Below the pieces are notes generated by a model. It did no database searches. It had not been told where the DNA came from and saw only the letters and a program-made list of their open reading frames with translations. Both the position numbers and the translations under genes were made by a program. A stretch of 7,413 nt of DNA, taken from NCBI RefSeq assembly GCF_028622095.1, contig NZ_CP115169.1, forward strand, positions 1 to 7,413. The letters are read 5' to 3'. This document shows, in pieces, positions 1 through 5,641 of this stretch. Source of the stretch: Deinococcus aquaticus. Lineage in GTDB: Bacteria; Deinococcota; Deinococci; Deinococcales; Deinococcaceae. Numbering within the stretch: the stretch's first letter is position 1; each line of letters opens with the position of its first letter.

Positions 1-720
1 CATGAACACGGCGGCGCGCTGGTTCAGCTTGTGCCCCTCGATCTGTACCACCGGCCCCAGCTCCACCAGGGCGAAGAATGCCCGCTCTAAGCCGCCCTGC
101 GCTTCCCCCAGCTCGTCCAGGACAGAGACAGGGCCGCGCATGGTGCGGGGCGTGTCCACAGTGAACCCGCCACCTGGAACCGGCACCCGCCGCCCCACGG
201 CCTCACCCGGCGTCATGGTGCCCACCTTGAACAGTTCACCGCCGAACAGGTGCAGGGCGACTTCCCCCACCGTGGTTTTCCCGGTGCCGGGTGGGCCGTA
301 GGCTCCCACCCACGGCATATGCCCCAGGTGTGGCGCAGCTTGCCGCAGCAGGGCCACGGCAGACAGGACGCGCAGCAGGGCGCGCAGCTCTGGCAACGGC
401 AGAGCGTTCAGCAGCTCTGTCCAGCCTGGATGAGCCGACAGCGGGCCACTGTGGACAGCGCGGGGTGTGATCTCCGCGCCCTGTTCGGCGTCCGGCAGGG
501 ATACCGCAGGCGAAGAGATGGGCAGCGCAGCTACGCCGTCCGCCGTGGCGTGCCACGCCTTGCCGCGCACTTCGGCGGCGCCCTTCTTGCGTAGCCCCTC
601 TAGCCTGTCTTTCAGGGTGGACGGTGTGACTTCCAGGTGTGCGGCCAGCTCCGACAGGCGCGCGCCGCCCAGCTCTACAACGGCCCGCAGCGTGACCGTC
701 TGAGTCTCTGTTAGCTTCAA
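1..720 (-). CDS. AAA+ ATPase with N-terminal winged-helix-like domain (partial, C-terminus outside window)
   Basis: The reading frame is open from the TTG at 718-720 to the left window edge, giving 240 visible residues. I chose this TTG because a GGGGGAG Shine-Dalgarno sequence lies just upstream and there is an in-frame TGA further up (778-780) with no ATG or GTG in between. Residues about 12-65 look like a winged helix-turn-helix (LSELAAHLEVTPSTLKDRL, then a basic wing). Residues 142-149 are a Walker A motif, GPPGTGKT, preceded by a hydrophobic strand. Residues 198-203, VSVLDE, fit Walker B, and a strand after KLNQRAAVF would lead to sensor 1. The protein should bind and hydrolyse ATP, probably as an oligomer that remodels DNA or a protein; the front domain suggests DNA contact. 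The specific role is not recognisable. It follows the M23 gene on the same strand after 229 bases, so co-transcription is possible but not shown. Confidence 0.8.
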   Translation of the reverse strand, partial: MKLTETQTVTLRAVVELGGARLSELAAHLEVTPSTLKDRLEGLRKKGAAEVRGKAWHATADGVAALPISSPAVSLPDAEQGAEITPRAVHSGPLSAHPGWTELLNALPLPELRALLRVLSAVALLRQAAPHLGHMPWVGAYGPPGTGKTTVGEVALHLFGGELFKVGTMTPGEAVGRRVPVPGGGFTVDTPRTMRGPVSVLDELGEAQGGLERAFFALVELGPVVQIEGHKLNQRAAVFM

Positions 721-754
721 AATCTCCCCCTCGAACAGCTCAAGAAATGCCCTC

Positions 755-890
755 GAATGCCCCCCCGTTTCAGCCGATCAGGCCCCCCGCAACGCAGCAG
801 AGAGCGCAGCCTGAGCGATACCCTAGAACGCTGTCCCACACGTCTTTTTCTCGTGTTCAGGGGGGCTGAGAATGCACCCCCCGATTCTGG
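755..890. repeat. Direct repeat of a GAATGC-(A)-C-run-G motif upstream of the ATPase gene
   Basis: The block GAATGCCCCCCCG near 755-767 recurs as GAATGCACCCCCCG at 870-883, about 115 bases apart. A shorter AATGCCC lies at 747-753 and another CCCCCCG near 783-789. The copies surround the expected promoter region of the ATPase gene, whose product carries a winged-helix-like domain, so self-regulation is possible. The C-runs may equally be chance in GC-rich DNA. Confidence 0.3.
860..882. repeat. G6/C6 hairpin between the M23 and ATPase genes
   Basis: Six G (860-865) and six C (877-882) flank an 11-base loop. A second short inverted repeat, ACACG (838-842) and CGTGT (852-856), lies next to it. 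On the minus strand both lie 70-115 bases after the M23 stop. There is no clear U-tract, so this is at best a weak or factor-dependent terminator, or a protein-binding site in front of the ATPase gene. Confidence 0.35.
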
Positions 891-949
891 AAAACGCCCG
901 GAAAAGCGGGGGTGTGGTGCAGGAGAGGGGGAGCGCAACACGTAGCCGC

Positions 950-1651
950 TCACGCTAGGTAGCTGCTCCGGTCGTGCGCCTGGACGCCCAGCAGCCACGG
1001 CAACGGGTCGGTGTAATCGCGCAGCAACCTGTCCCGGTCTGCGCCCGGCCAATCCGCCCAGCTCGTAGGCTTGCGCCGGAGAACGTCGAAGTGCAGGTGT
1101 GCGTAGCGCTGCCCGCCACTCTTGCCGATCTTTCCGACGATCTGCCCCAGTCGGACAGCTGCGCCCACGCTCACAGCAGGCCGCGCGTCTAGATGTGCGT
1201 AGCGTGTCCACACGCCTAGCGCCGGGTGAAAGATCACCAGGAAGTGTCCCCAGCCGCTCGCCGTGTAACCCACATGCGCCACGACGCCAGCAGCAACCGC
1301 GTACACCGGCTTGCCCCGGTCGGTGTCACCCCCAGTTTTCAGGTTCAGGTCTAAGCCTGTGTGCAGGTCGGTGCGCCCGCCGTACTGGCTCCCAGTCGCA
1401 GAAAACCCGGTTGCGCTGTAATAGCTTCCCCAGGGCGATACCGGGAAACATACGCGGCAATCATCCGCAGGCGAAGGAGAAGGCAGCGGCACCGGAAACG
1501 GGACGGGAACCGGCAGCGGCGCAGGGTTTACGGGGAAGGTTCCGCCCTTCGGCCCAGAGGGTGTAAGGCGGCGCGAGTTCGCCAGCAGAAAGGCCGTAGC
1601 GGCGAAAATGCCGACTAGCACGCCTTTATTCACAGAATCCAGTTTCAGCAC
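950..1651 (-). CDS. Membrane-anchored M23 family peptidoglycan metallopeptidase (LytM/gp13 type)
   Basis: Predicted zinc endopeptidase that cuts peptide cross-links in peptidoglycan, acting outside the cytoplasmic membrane. Counting from the GTG at 1649-1651 gives 233 residues. The GTG is preferred over upstream TTG and ATG codons because GGAGGT (1658-1663) sits 6 bases before it. Residues 10-25 (GVLVGIFAATAFLLAN) form one hydrophobic helix after a short N-terminus, then a basic RR; this fits a signal anchor with the enzyme outside. Residues 41-61 are a proline-rich linker. The catalytic domain shows HTGLD (H97, D101), YAHL (H153) and HLH (H185, H187), which are the M23 zinc-ligand and catalytic motifs, so it looks active. 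On mobile elements such enzymes help transfer machinery or phage lysis open the wall; which applies here is unknown. A repeat cluster lies directly upstream and may control it. Confidence 0.85.
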   Translation of the reverse strand: MLKLDSVNKGVLVGIFAATAFLLANSRRLTPSGPKGGTFPVNPAPLPVPVPFPVPLPSPSPADDCRVCFPVSPWGSYYSATGFSATGSQYGGRTDLHTGLDLNLKTGGDTDRGKPVYAVAAGVVAHVGYTASGWGHFLVIFHPALGVWTRYAHLDARPAVSVGAAVRLGQIVGKIGKSGGQRYAHLHFDVLRRKPTSWADWPGADRDRLLRDYTDPLPWLLGVQAHDRSSYLA

Positions 1652-1657
1652 GGTAAC

Positions 1658-1663
1658 ACCTCC
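1658..1663 (-). promoter_or_regulatory. Ribosome binding site of the M23 gene
   Basis: GGAGGT on the minus strand, 6 bases before GTG at 1651. It decides the start: the in-frame TTG (1673-1675) and ATG (1670-1672) upstream have no such sequence at a suitable distance. Confidence 0.75.
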
Positions 1664-1721
1664 GGTTCTCATCAAGCTTTAAGGGTGTAAGGGGTGTAAG
1701 GAAGGGTGTAAGGCCGTTTCT

Positions 1722-1742
1722 GACGTGTGGCACGTCGTTTTT
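1722..1742 (+). terminator. Small palindrome followed by T5 inside the repeat cluster (terminator or operator)
   Basis: GACGTG (1722-1727), loop TGG, CACGTC (1731-1736), then a G and five T on the + strand. This looks like a weak intrinsic terminator for rightward transcription, but no + strand gene precedes it. An operator palindrome in the middle of the left repeat half is an equal reading. Confidence 0.3.
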
Positions 1743-1759
1743 CCCATTTCCTTACACCC

Positions 1760-1915
1760 TTACACCCTGAAAACACCATTTTGTAAAAAAAAACTTTGGC
1801 GGCAGGTGCAGCGGTGGTGCAGTTGGTCGGGTGGAGCAACTTTTGAAAATTTCCGCGCGAGGGCATGTAAGGGTGTAAGGGTGTAAGGAATATCTATAAA
1901 TGCTGTATAGGACAA
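1760..1915 (-). CDS. Possible 51-residue ORF with a strong ribosome binding site (doubtful)
   Basis: A TTG at 1913-1915 follows a full AAGGAGG (1923-1929) at 7 bases, 43 bases after the stop of the primase-helicase. The frame runs 51 codons to a TAA at 1760-1762, which lies inside a repeat unit. The predicted peptide is rich in His, Cys, Thr and Pro, partly because the frame reads through the repeats (Tyr-Thr-Leu-Thr-Pro). The AAGGAGG arises where a repeat meets AGG, so it may be chance. No known family is recognised. Confidence 0.18.
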   Translation of the reverse strand: MSYTAFIDIPYTLTPLHALARKFSKVAPPDQLHHRCTCRQSFFLQNGVFRV

Positions 1916-1925
1916 TAAAAAACCT
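1889..1925. other. AT-rich spacer in the right repeat half, with palindrome CTATA-N7-TATAG
   Basis: This 37-base stretch between forward and reverse repeats is almost all A/T, with CTATA at 1894-1898 and TATAG at 1906-1910. AT-rich DNA flanked by iterons is typical of an origin melting region. It could also hold a minus-strand promoter for the M23 gene (TATAGA-like box), but I see no good -35 partner. Confidence 0.4.
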
Positions 1926-1958
1926 CCTTACACCCTTCCTTACACCCTCATTACACCC

Positions 1959-4814
1959 TTACACCTTCTTCTCTGCCTGCGGAATCAGTAACAGGACTCG
2001 AATGCTGCGTTTAAGGCCACTGTTCCAGGTGACATGAGTAGCGCCGCCGTCCTTGTGGGCCTCGACCCAGCCGCGCTTTATCCATGTTGGCCCGTACCGC
2101 TGCACCCACGCCGCGCCCAGCTGTGCGCCCACAGCCCGCCCGCTTGGAATCAGTCGCCAGCGTCCCGGCTCGTGGACTGGATGCCATGCCAGCAGCTCCC
2201 CACCGGGCAGCCTGAGAGTCTGCGTGTCCGCCTCTGTGGCCTGCCATGCGCTGCTCAGGAGAGAACCCAGGGCGTCCCACGCTTCAGAAGCGGGGTCATG
2301 TTCTGCCGTAGCGCGTTCCAGCGCGGCCCACGGCTCAGCCAGGAGGGCCAGCAGCACACTTTCCGGCACCTGTACCCCCAGCACGTCCCCGAGGCTCGCC
2401 ACGGCCTGCACAGCGGCAGCCAGCGGCTCAGCCCACGGCCCCCCCTGATCTCCTCGCCAGTGGTTCATGCCTTCTCGGAAGGCGTCCCAGTTGTCCCAGG
2501 CCCAACGGGCGAAGGCATCCCCCAGTAGACCCGCCCCGCTCTGGAATGCTGTTTCCAGCGTCTCAGCGCGCCTTCTCCCCTCTGCACTCCCCGCTTCCGC
2601 CCCGAGTGGGGGGACTTGGTGCGCTTCCAGGAACAGGACGCGCCGGTGTGCGCCAGCGTTCTTGAACCCCGGCAGGGTTTCCCCGGCGATCAGAAGCGCG
2701 CCGTGCAGTTCTTCGCCGCCGCGTGTTTTGCCGTCTACGCCGCCGCGCGTGTAGCTTTCCCCGTTGGCGAACTGGTACACAGCCGCTTCCAGGTCGTCCA
2801 TACGGGCGCTCATGTGCGCTTCGTCCACGAACACCGGCAAGCCGCCCAGGTGCGTGAATGACTGAATCAGTCCGGCGCGTGTGGTGCGCCCTGCCTCGAC
2901 GCGCAGCGGGCCGCTTGTCGGGTCGCCCCAGACTCCCGCCGCGAACTGCGCCACAGTCGTTTTCCCCACGCCACTTTCCCCCGCGAGGTACAGGACAGGA
3001 TTACGGCGCAGGCGCAGCCGGCCCAGCAGGGGAGAGGACAGACTCAGGCCCAGGGCCAGCCACACTGGCCACGCCTCATCCCCCCATGAAACGACTTCCT
3101 GGAGAGCGTGCCGGTAGGCGTTCGCATCGGTGCCCGTCCTGATGACCTGCGGCCCCACATACCGGCCCTCGACGCCCACACTGCCCAGAGGCAGCACAGC
3201 CCCGGCGCCGTGCATGACAAGGCCGTACCGCTCGCTGAATGCCTCATGTCCCAGGGTGTCCGCCAGCAAGTCCGCTTGCTCGATCAGGAAGCGGCCCACG
3301 TCCCGCGCGTTCTTCTCGTGAACAGGCGCACCACGCGCCCCCAGCGTGTCCAAGATGCCGCGCGCCTTGCCAAGTTCAGCGCGGGGGGCGGCCACCTCGA
3401 CACGCCGACCGCGCACGTAGAAGCGCACACGCAGCTGTTCCGTCCCTGTGTGCAGGTCAGCGCCAGAGCCGCACACCTCAATTTTCCCGTGATAGACGGG
3501 TTCCAGCGTGTCCGGGTTGTCACCCCTACCCGGTTTCACCCGGCACAGCCACCCTTCCCGGTCGTACTTCCAGCCACGCGGCAGAGCGGTGTCCCCTTCC
3601 CCCGCGCCCCCTTCCCGTACCACGGGGGCCGCGTCCTGCGCGGTGTCCTGCCGGGTCTGCACGTCGCCCGGTGCGATTTGCGCGGCCTGTTGCGCTTCGG
3701 TTGCCTCCGGTGTTTCCGGCTCTGCCGTGCGGGCCTCGATGTGGGGGGCGTCGTGCGCCTGGTCGTTCACGGTGGGGGCTGTCAGGCAGGCCCGCAGCTG
3801 TTCGGCCAGGCGCTCCGCCAGCCCGTCCAGGCCGTCCCGGTGCGCCACGTTGCAGGCGTCCAGCACGTCGCCTGCTTCCTGCGCTGTGGCGTCCAGGCTG
3901 CCCAGGCGTTCCACCTGGACGCCTGCCGCCTCAGCTTCACGCGCCAGCCGTCGCCACCCCTTATCCCCAGCCTTGTCGTGATCGGTCAGCACGTAGACCG
4001 GGCCGCGTTCCTGAATCTGCGCCCAGTCGGGGGAACCCTCCGCACCCGGCAGGCCCACCACGGCTAGCCCGTCCAGGCCGCGCGCTTCCAGGGCCAGCCA
4101 GCAGACGCCCGCGTTCAGCTCCCCCTCTACGATCAGCACACCGGCGCGCGCTTCCTGGAATCCCGGCGCGTACCACGTAGGAGAGCCGCGACCGCTGCTC
4201 AGGTAGCCGTACCGCTGCTTGCCGCCTGCCTCCCGCTCCCGGCGTACCTTCACAGCCTGCACGTCCCCTGTAGGGCCGTAGACCGGCAGCAGGGCGTCCC
4301 CGCCGCGCCTGCCCAATCCCAGGCGGCTTGCCAGCTCGACATCCAGTCCCCGGCGTTCCAGCGTCACCGGCAGCCCGTCCGCCACCAGAGCAGCGCGGCC
4401 AACTTCCAGCGCGTGCGCGTCCTTCTCAGGCAGCGGGGGCAGCGCACGCGCTTTCCCCTCTCCCCCTGTCTCCGCCGTGCGTGTACGCGCACGCGCGCCC
4501 CGTAGGGGGGAAGCAGGCGTGCCCAGCGTGCCAGATTGACGGCTCTTGAGCAGGGCCGCAGCGTCTCGCTTGCCGTACCCAGCCAGCAGCAGGAAGTCCA
4601 GCGCGTTACCGCTCTCGTCGGTCGCGTGATCTTTCCAAAGCCACACACCGGCAGGGTTGGCGTACACGCTCAGGCTTGCGTTCGACTCGTTGCGCCACAC
4701 GGCGCGCACGTTGCCCTTCCGGCCAGGGCGTGCCCCTGAATCCGGGTAAAGCTCTGCTATCAGCGCGGGAAGGTCGGTGCGTTCGACGGCCTCAGTCAGT
4801 GCGTCCCGCTTCAC
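1959..4814 (-). CDS. Primase-helicase: degenerate CHC2-like domain, TOPRIM primase domain and DUF927-type ATPase
   Basis: Predicted replication protein of 951 residues from the GTG at 4812-4814 (GGGAG 8 bases upstream; overlaps the previous stop as GTGA). Residues about 1-90 resemble the CHC2 region of DnaG-type primases (ASLSVYANPAGVWLWKD, then SGNALDFLL), but the zinc-binding Cys/His are absent. Residues about 224-300 form a TOPRIM domain, with VLIVEGE (Glu230) and TDHDKAGDKG (D278, D280), the metal-binding acidic residues. A polar, low-complexity linker follows (about 344-403). The C-terminal part looks like the DUF927 helicase-like family: Walker A GESGVGKTT at 612-620, Walker B LPVFVDEAH (D664, E665), sensor strand ALLIAGET near 706-713, and an Arg pair at 724-725 as possible arginine finger. 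Primer synthesis plus unwinding in one chain is typical of plasmid, phage and island replication proteins. An in-frame TTG at 4925 would add 37 residues containing CRVC but has only a weak ribosome site. Confidence 0.85.
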   Translation of the reverse strand: MKRDALTEAVERTDLPALIAELYPDSGARPGRKGNVRAVWRNESNASLSVYANPAGVWLWKDHATDESGNALDFLLLAGYGKRDAAALLKSRQSGTLGTPASPLRGARARTRTAETGGEGKARALPPLPEKDAHALEVGRAALVADGLPVTLERRGLDVELASRLGLGRRGGDALLPVYGPTGDVQAVKVRREREAGGKQRYGYLSSGRGSPTWYAPGFQEARAGVLIVEGELNAGVCWLALEARGLDGLAVVGLPGAEGSPDWAQIQERGPVYVLTDHDKAGDKGWRRLAREAEAAGVQVERLGSLDATAQEAGDVLDACNVAHRDGLDGLAERLAEQLRACLTAPTVNDQAHDAPHIEARTAEPETPEATEAQQAAQIAPGDVQTRQDTAQDAAPVVREGGAGEGDTALPRGWKYDREGWLCRVKPGRGDNPDTLEPVYHGKIEVCGSGADLHTGTEQLRVRFYVRGRRVEVAAPRAELGKARGILDTLGARGAPVHEKNARDVGRFLIEQADLLADTLGHEAFSERYGLVMHGAGAVLPLGSVGVEGRYVGPQVIRTGTDANAYRHALQEVVSWGDEAWPVWLALGLSLSSPLLGRLRLRRNPVLYLAGESGVGKTTVAQFAAGVWGDPTSGPLRVEAGRTTRAGLIQSFTHLGGLPVFVDEAHMSARMDDLEAAVYQFANGESYTRGGVDGKTRGGEELHGALLIAGETLPGFKNAGAHRRVLFLEAHQVPPLGAEAGSAEGRRRAETLETAFQSGAGLLGDAFARWAWDNWDAFREGMNHWRGDQGGPWAEPLAAAVQAVASLGDVLGVQVPESVLLALLAEPWAALERATAEHDPASEAWDALGSLLSSAWQATEADTQTLRLPGGELLAWHPVHEPGRWRLIPSGRAVGAQLGAAWVQRYGPTWIKRGWVEAHKDGGATHVTWNSGLKRSIRVLLLIPQAEKKV

Positions 4815-5047
4815 TCGGTAGGCTCCCGAAAAATGAGGCCGTAGGAAGGCCGTAGAGCCGCCGCGACAGACTCGGCAAGGGTATTTACCCTCTGGATTTT
4901 CTGCGCTCTGTCCTGCTTTTTCCAATCTTTCCGGTTCATGTATCCATCTTGAGAACCGGCGCGGGGTGAGGTGGGGGCGCGCTTCGGGCGCAAGGTACGC
5001 GAAAAGCTAGCCCCTCGGCGGGGGCGTGGTGTACGCTGTTCCTGCAT
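4811..5047 (-). CDS. Small basic protein of unknown function, translationally coupled to the primase-helicase
   Basis: 78 residues from the ATG at 5045-5047, with TAGGAG (5055-5060) 7 bases upstream. The stop TGA overlaps the GTG of the primase-helicase by 4 bases as GTGA, which points to a real gene and to coupled translation. The N-terminal 35 residues are rich in Arg, Pro and Ser and probably disordered. From Met37 there is a Lys/Arg-rich helix (MNRKDWKKQDRAQKIQRVN) followed by an Ala-rich helix (LAESVAAALRPSYG). No family is recognised. The charge suggests nucleic-acid binding, and the position suggests a helper or regulator of replication. An internal ATG at 4939 would give a 42-residue protein but has a weaker ribosome site. 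Confidence 0.65.
   Translation of the reverse strand: MQEQRTPRPRRGASFSRTLRPKRAPTSPRAGSQDGYMNRKDWKKQDRAQKIQRVNTLAESVAAALRPSYGLIFREPTE
4823..4827 (-). promoter_or_regulatory. Ribosome binding site of the primase-helicase
   Basis: GGGAG on the minus strand, 8 bases before the GTG at 4814 and inside the end of the preceding gene. Together with the GTGA overlap it decides the start against the in-frame TTG at 4925. Confidence 0.55.
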
Positions 5048-5054
5048 TCAAATG

Positions 5055-5060
5055 CTCCTA
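5055..5060 (-). promoter_or_regulatory. Ribosome binding site of the 78-residue gene
   Basis: TAGGAG on the minus strand, 7 bases before the ATG at 5047. It favours the long start over the internal ATG at 4939. Confidence 0.7.
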
Positions 5061-5110
5061 TCGAAGCACCCGCGTATGTTTGGCGACACCGGCGGGTGTT
5101 TCTGCGTTTG

Positions 5111-5422
5111 CTACACGGGAGTTTTCCTCCCGCGCGCCTTCTTCGTGACGGGTTCCGTTTTCAGCTGCCCATGCGCGGTTACAGCTCCCAGGGACAGGGC
5201 ATAGAACTTGCGCCCCAGTTCCTCGAAGAATGCCGCCTCTGAGTTCACGGGCGGCGTTGCACTTCCCGTGTCCTTGCCGTCCCGCACGCTCATTAAGTGC
5301 CGAGCGTACAGGTAGCGGGTTAGCTCGCTGAGCGACAAGCCGCCCCGCTCTGCTTCCGCACTGATGGCCTCTGCAAGTCCGTGGGGGACGTACAGGGTAA
5401 GCCGATTTGACTTCTCCGTCAC
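5111..5422 (-). CDS. Ribbon-helix-helix DNA-binding protein (CopG/Arc-like)
   Basis: 103 residues from the GTG at 5420-5422. Residues 7-40 show the fold: a short strand (RLTLYVP), a first helix (GLAEAISAEAERGG), a turn (LSLSEL) and a second helix (LTRYLYARHLM). In this family two chains pair their strands and insert them in the major groove. The C-terminal 60 residues add a possible helix (EAAFFEELGRKFYALSL) and a basic tail (KKARGRK). It is the first gene before the 78-residue gene (63 bases apart) and the primase-helicase. This recalls CopG-type repressors placed ahead of replication genes, so autoregulation and copy control are plausible. An accessory mobilisation protein (MobC-like) or partition protein is also possible. 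No toxin gene lies next to it, so an antitoxin role is less likely. There is no Shine-Dalgarno sequence; see the promoter entry. Confidence 0.75.
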   Translation of the reverse strand: MTEKSNRLTLYVPHGLAEAISAEAERGGLSLSELTRYLYARHLMSVRDGKDTGSATPPVNSEAAFFEELGRKFYALSLGAVTAHGQLKTEPVTKKARGRKTPV

Positions 5423-5428
5423 AGTTGG

Positions 5429-5459
5429 ATTGTACGTCGGATATATACGTCATTGTCAA
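5429..5459 (-). promoter_or_regulatory. Promoter of the ribbon-helix-helix operon, leaderless type, with a direct-repeat operator candidate
   Basis: On the minus strand TTGACA (5454-5459) is a perfect -35 box and TACAAT (5429-5434) a good -10 box, 19 bases apart. Only six bases separate the -10 box from the GTG start, so transcription should begin at or next to the start codon. That fits the missing ribosome site. TACGTC (+ strand) occurs at 5433-5438 and 5446-5451, 13 bases apart, between and touching the boxes. It is a good candidate site for repression by the encoded protein. Confidence 0.65.
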
Positions 5460-5590
5460 TCCATAACCATTTTTCCCGCTCCAGCACAGCAAAAGCGTTA
5501 AGTCCTGCCAGGGACTAAGCGAAGATAGCCCATTAAGACAAGGGATGGAATAGAAGCAAACTGGAAAACATCCCAGACATTCTGTCAGAA

Positions 5591-5641
5591 TGCCCGATAA
5601 TCAAAAATATTTACCGTTTATCGGGCATAGATTTATCGGCA
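5591..5641. repeat. Perfect 10-bp inverted repeat TGCCCGATAA/TTATCGGGCA plus a third half-site
   Basis: Arms at 5591-5600 and 5618-5627 are exact reverse complements around a 17-base AT-rich centre. TTTATCGGGCA (5617-5627) is repeated as TTTATCGGCAG (5632-5642 region) 15 bases further. Three TTATCGG half-sites in 50 bases look like a protein-binding array, such as a partition, recombination or repressor site. The binding protein is unknown; the ribbon-helix-helix protein is one candidate. Confidence 0.7.

Larger units (their letters stand above)
1692..1947. repeat. Nested long inverted repeats (22 bp and 19 bp) sharing one centre
   Basis: The 22 bases at 1692-1713 are the exact reverse complement of 1926-1947. 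The 19 bases at 1750-1768 are the exact reverse complement of 1870-1888. Both pairs are centred near 1819, so the cluster has overall dyad symmetry and not just scattered copies. The centre holds a run of nine A (1785-1793) and a direct repeat of GGTGCAG (1805-1811, 1816-1822). Confidence 0.85.
1683..1966. repeat. Iteron-like cluster: 12 copies of GGGTGTAAGG with dyad symmetry
   Basis: Exact 10-mers in + orientation start at 1683, 1692, 1704, 1871 and 1879. Exact copies in - orientation (CCTTACACCC) start at 1750, 1758, 1926 and 1938. Near copies lie at 1863-1872 (two mismatches), 1949-1958 and 1957-1966 (one mismatch each). The order is three forward, a 36-base spacer, two reverse, a gap, three forward, a 37-base spacer, four reverse. 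Some neighbours overlap by 2 bases (period 8-9), others are spaced 12. Each 36/37-base spacer holds its own small palindrome. The block sits between the primase-helicase and the M23 gene; the last repeat contains the TAA stop of the primase-helicase. Iterons near replication genes usually bind an initiator protein, so an origin or operator is plausible. The function is inference. Confidence 0.85.

Noticed and set aside
717..1211. 164-codon minus-strand ORF between the ATPase and M23 genes
   Set aside because: Most of it overlaps the M23 catalytic domain in another frame, and the rest is Arg/Ser-rich shadow sequence without a ribosome site.
1672..1866. 64-codon ATG-started minus-strand ORF across the repeat cluster
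   Set aside because: No ribosome site before the ATG, and the C-terminal half is only a reading of the repeats (Tyr-Thr-Leu-Pro units). It looks like a by-product of the repeat sequence.
1683..1966. CRISPR array
   Set aside because: Repeat units are only about 10 bases, occur in both orientations and partly overlap; there are no regular unique spacers and no cas genes.
3108..4180. Two long + strand ORFs (319 and 313 codons) opposite the primase-helicase
   Set aside because: They lie entirely antisense to a gene with intact TOPRIM features, have Arg/Pro/Ala-biased composition typical of shadow frames in GC-rich DNA, and show no motifs.
5111..5422. Antitoxin of a toxin-antitoxin pair
   Set aside because: Ribbon-helix-helix proteins are often antitoxins, but the next gene is not a recognisable toxin and is coupled to the primase-helicase instead.
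5058..5492. 144-codon minus-strand ORF overlapping the ribbon-helix-helix gene
   Set aside because: It is a different frame of the same strand over a gene with a clear fold and promoter; its composition is irregular and no ribosome site is visible.
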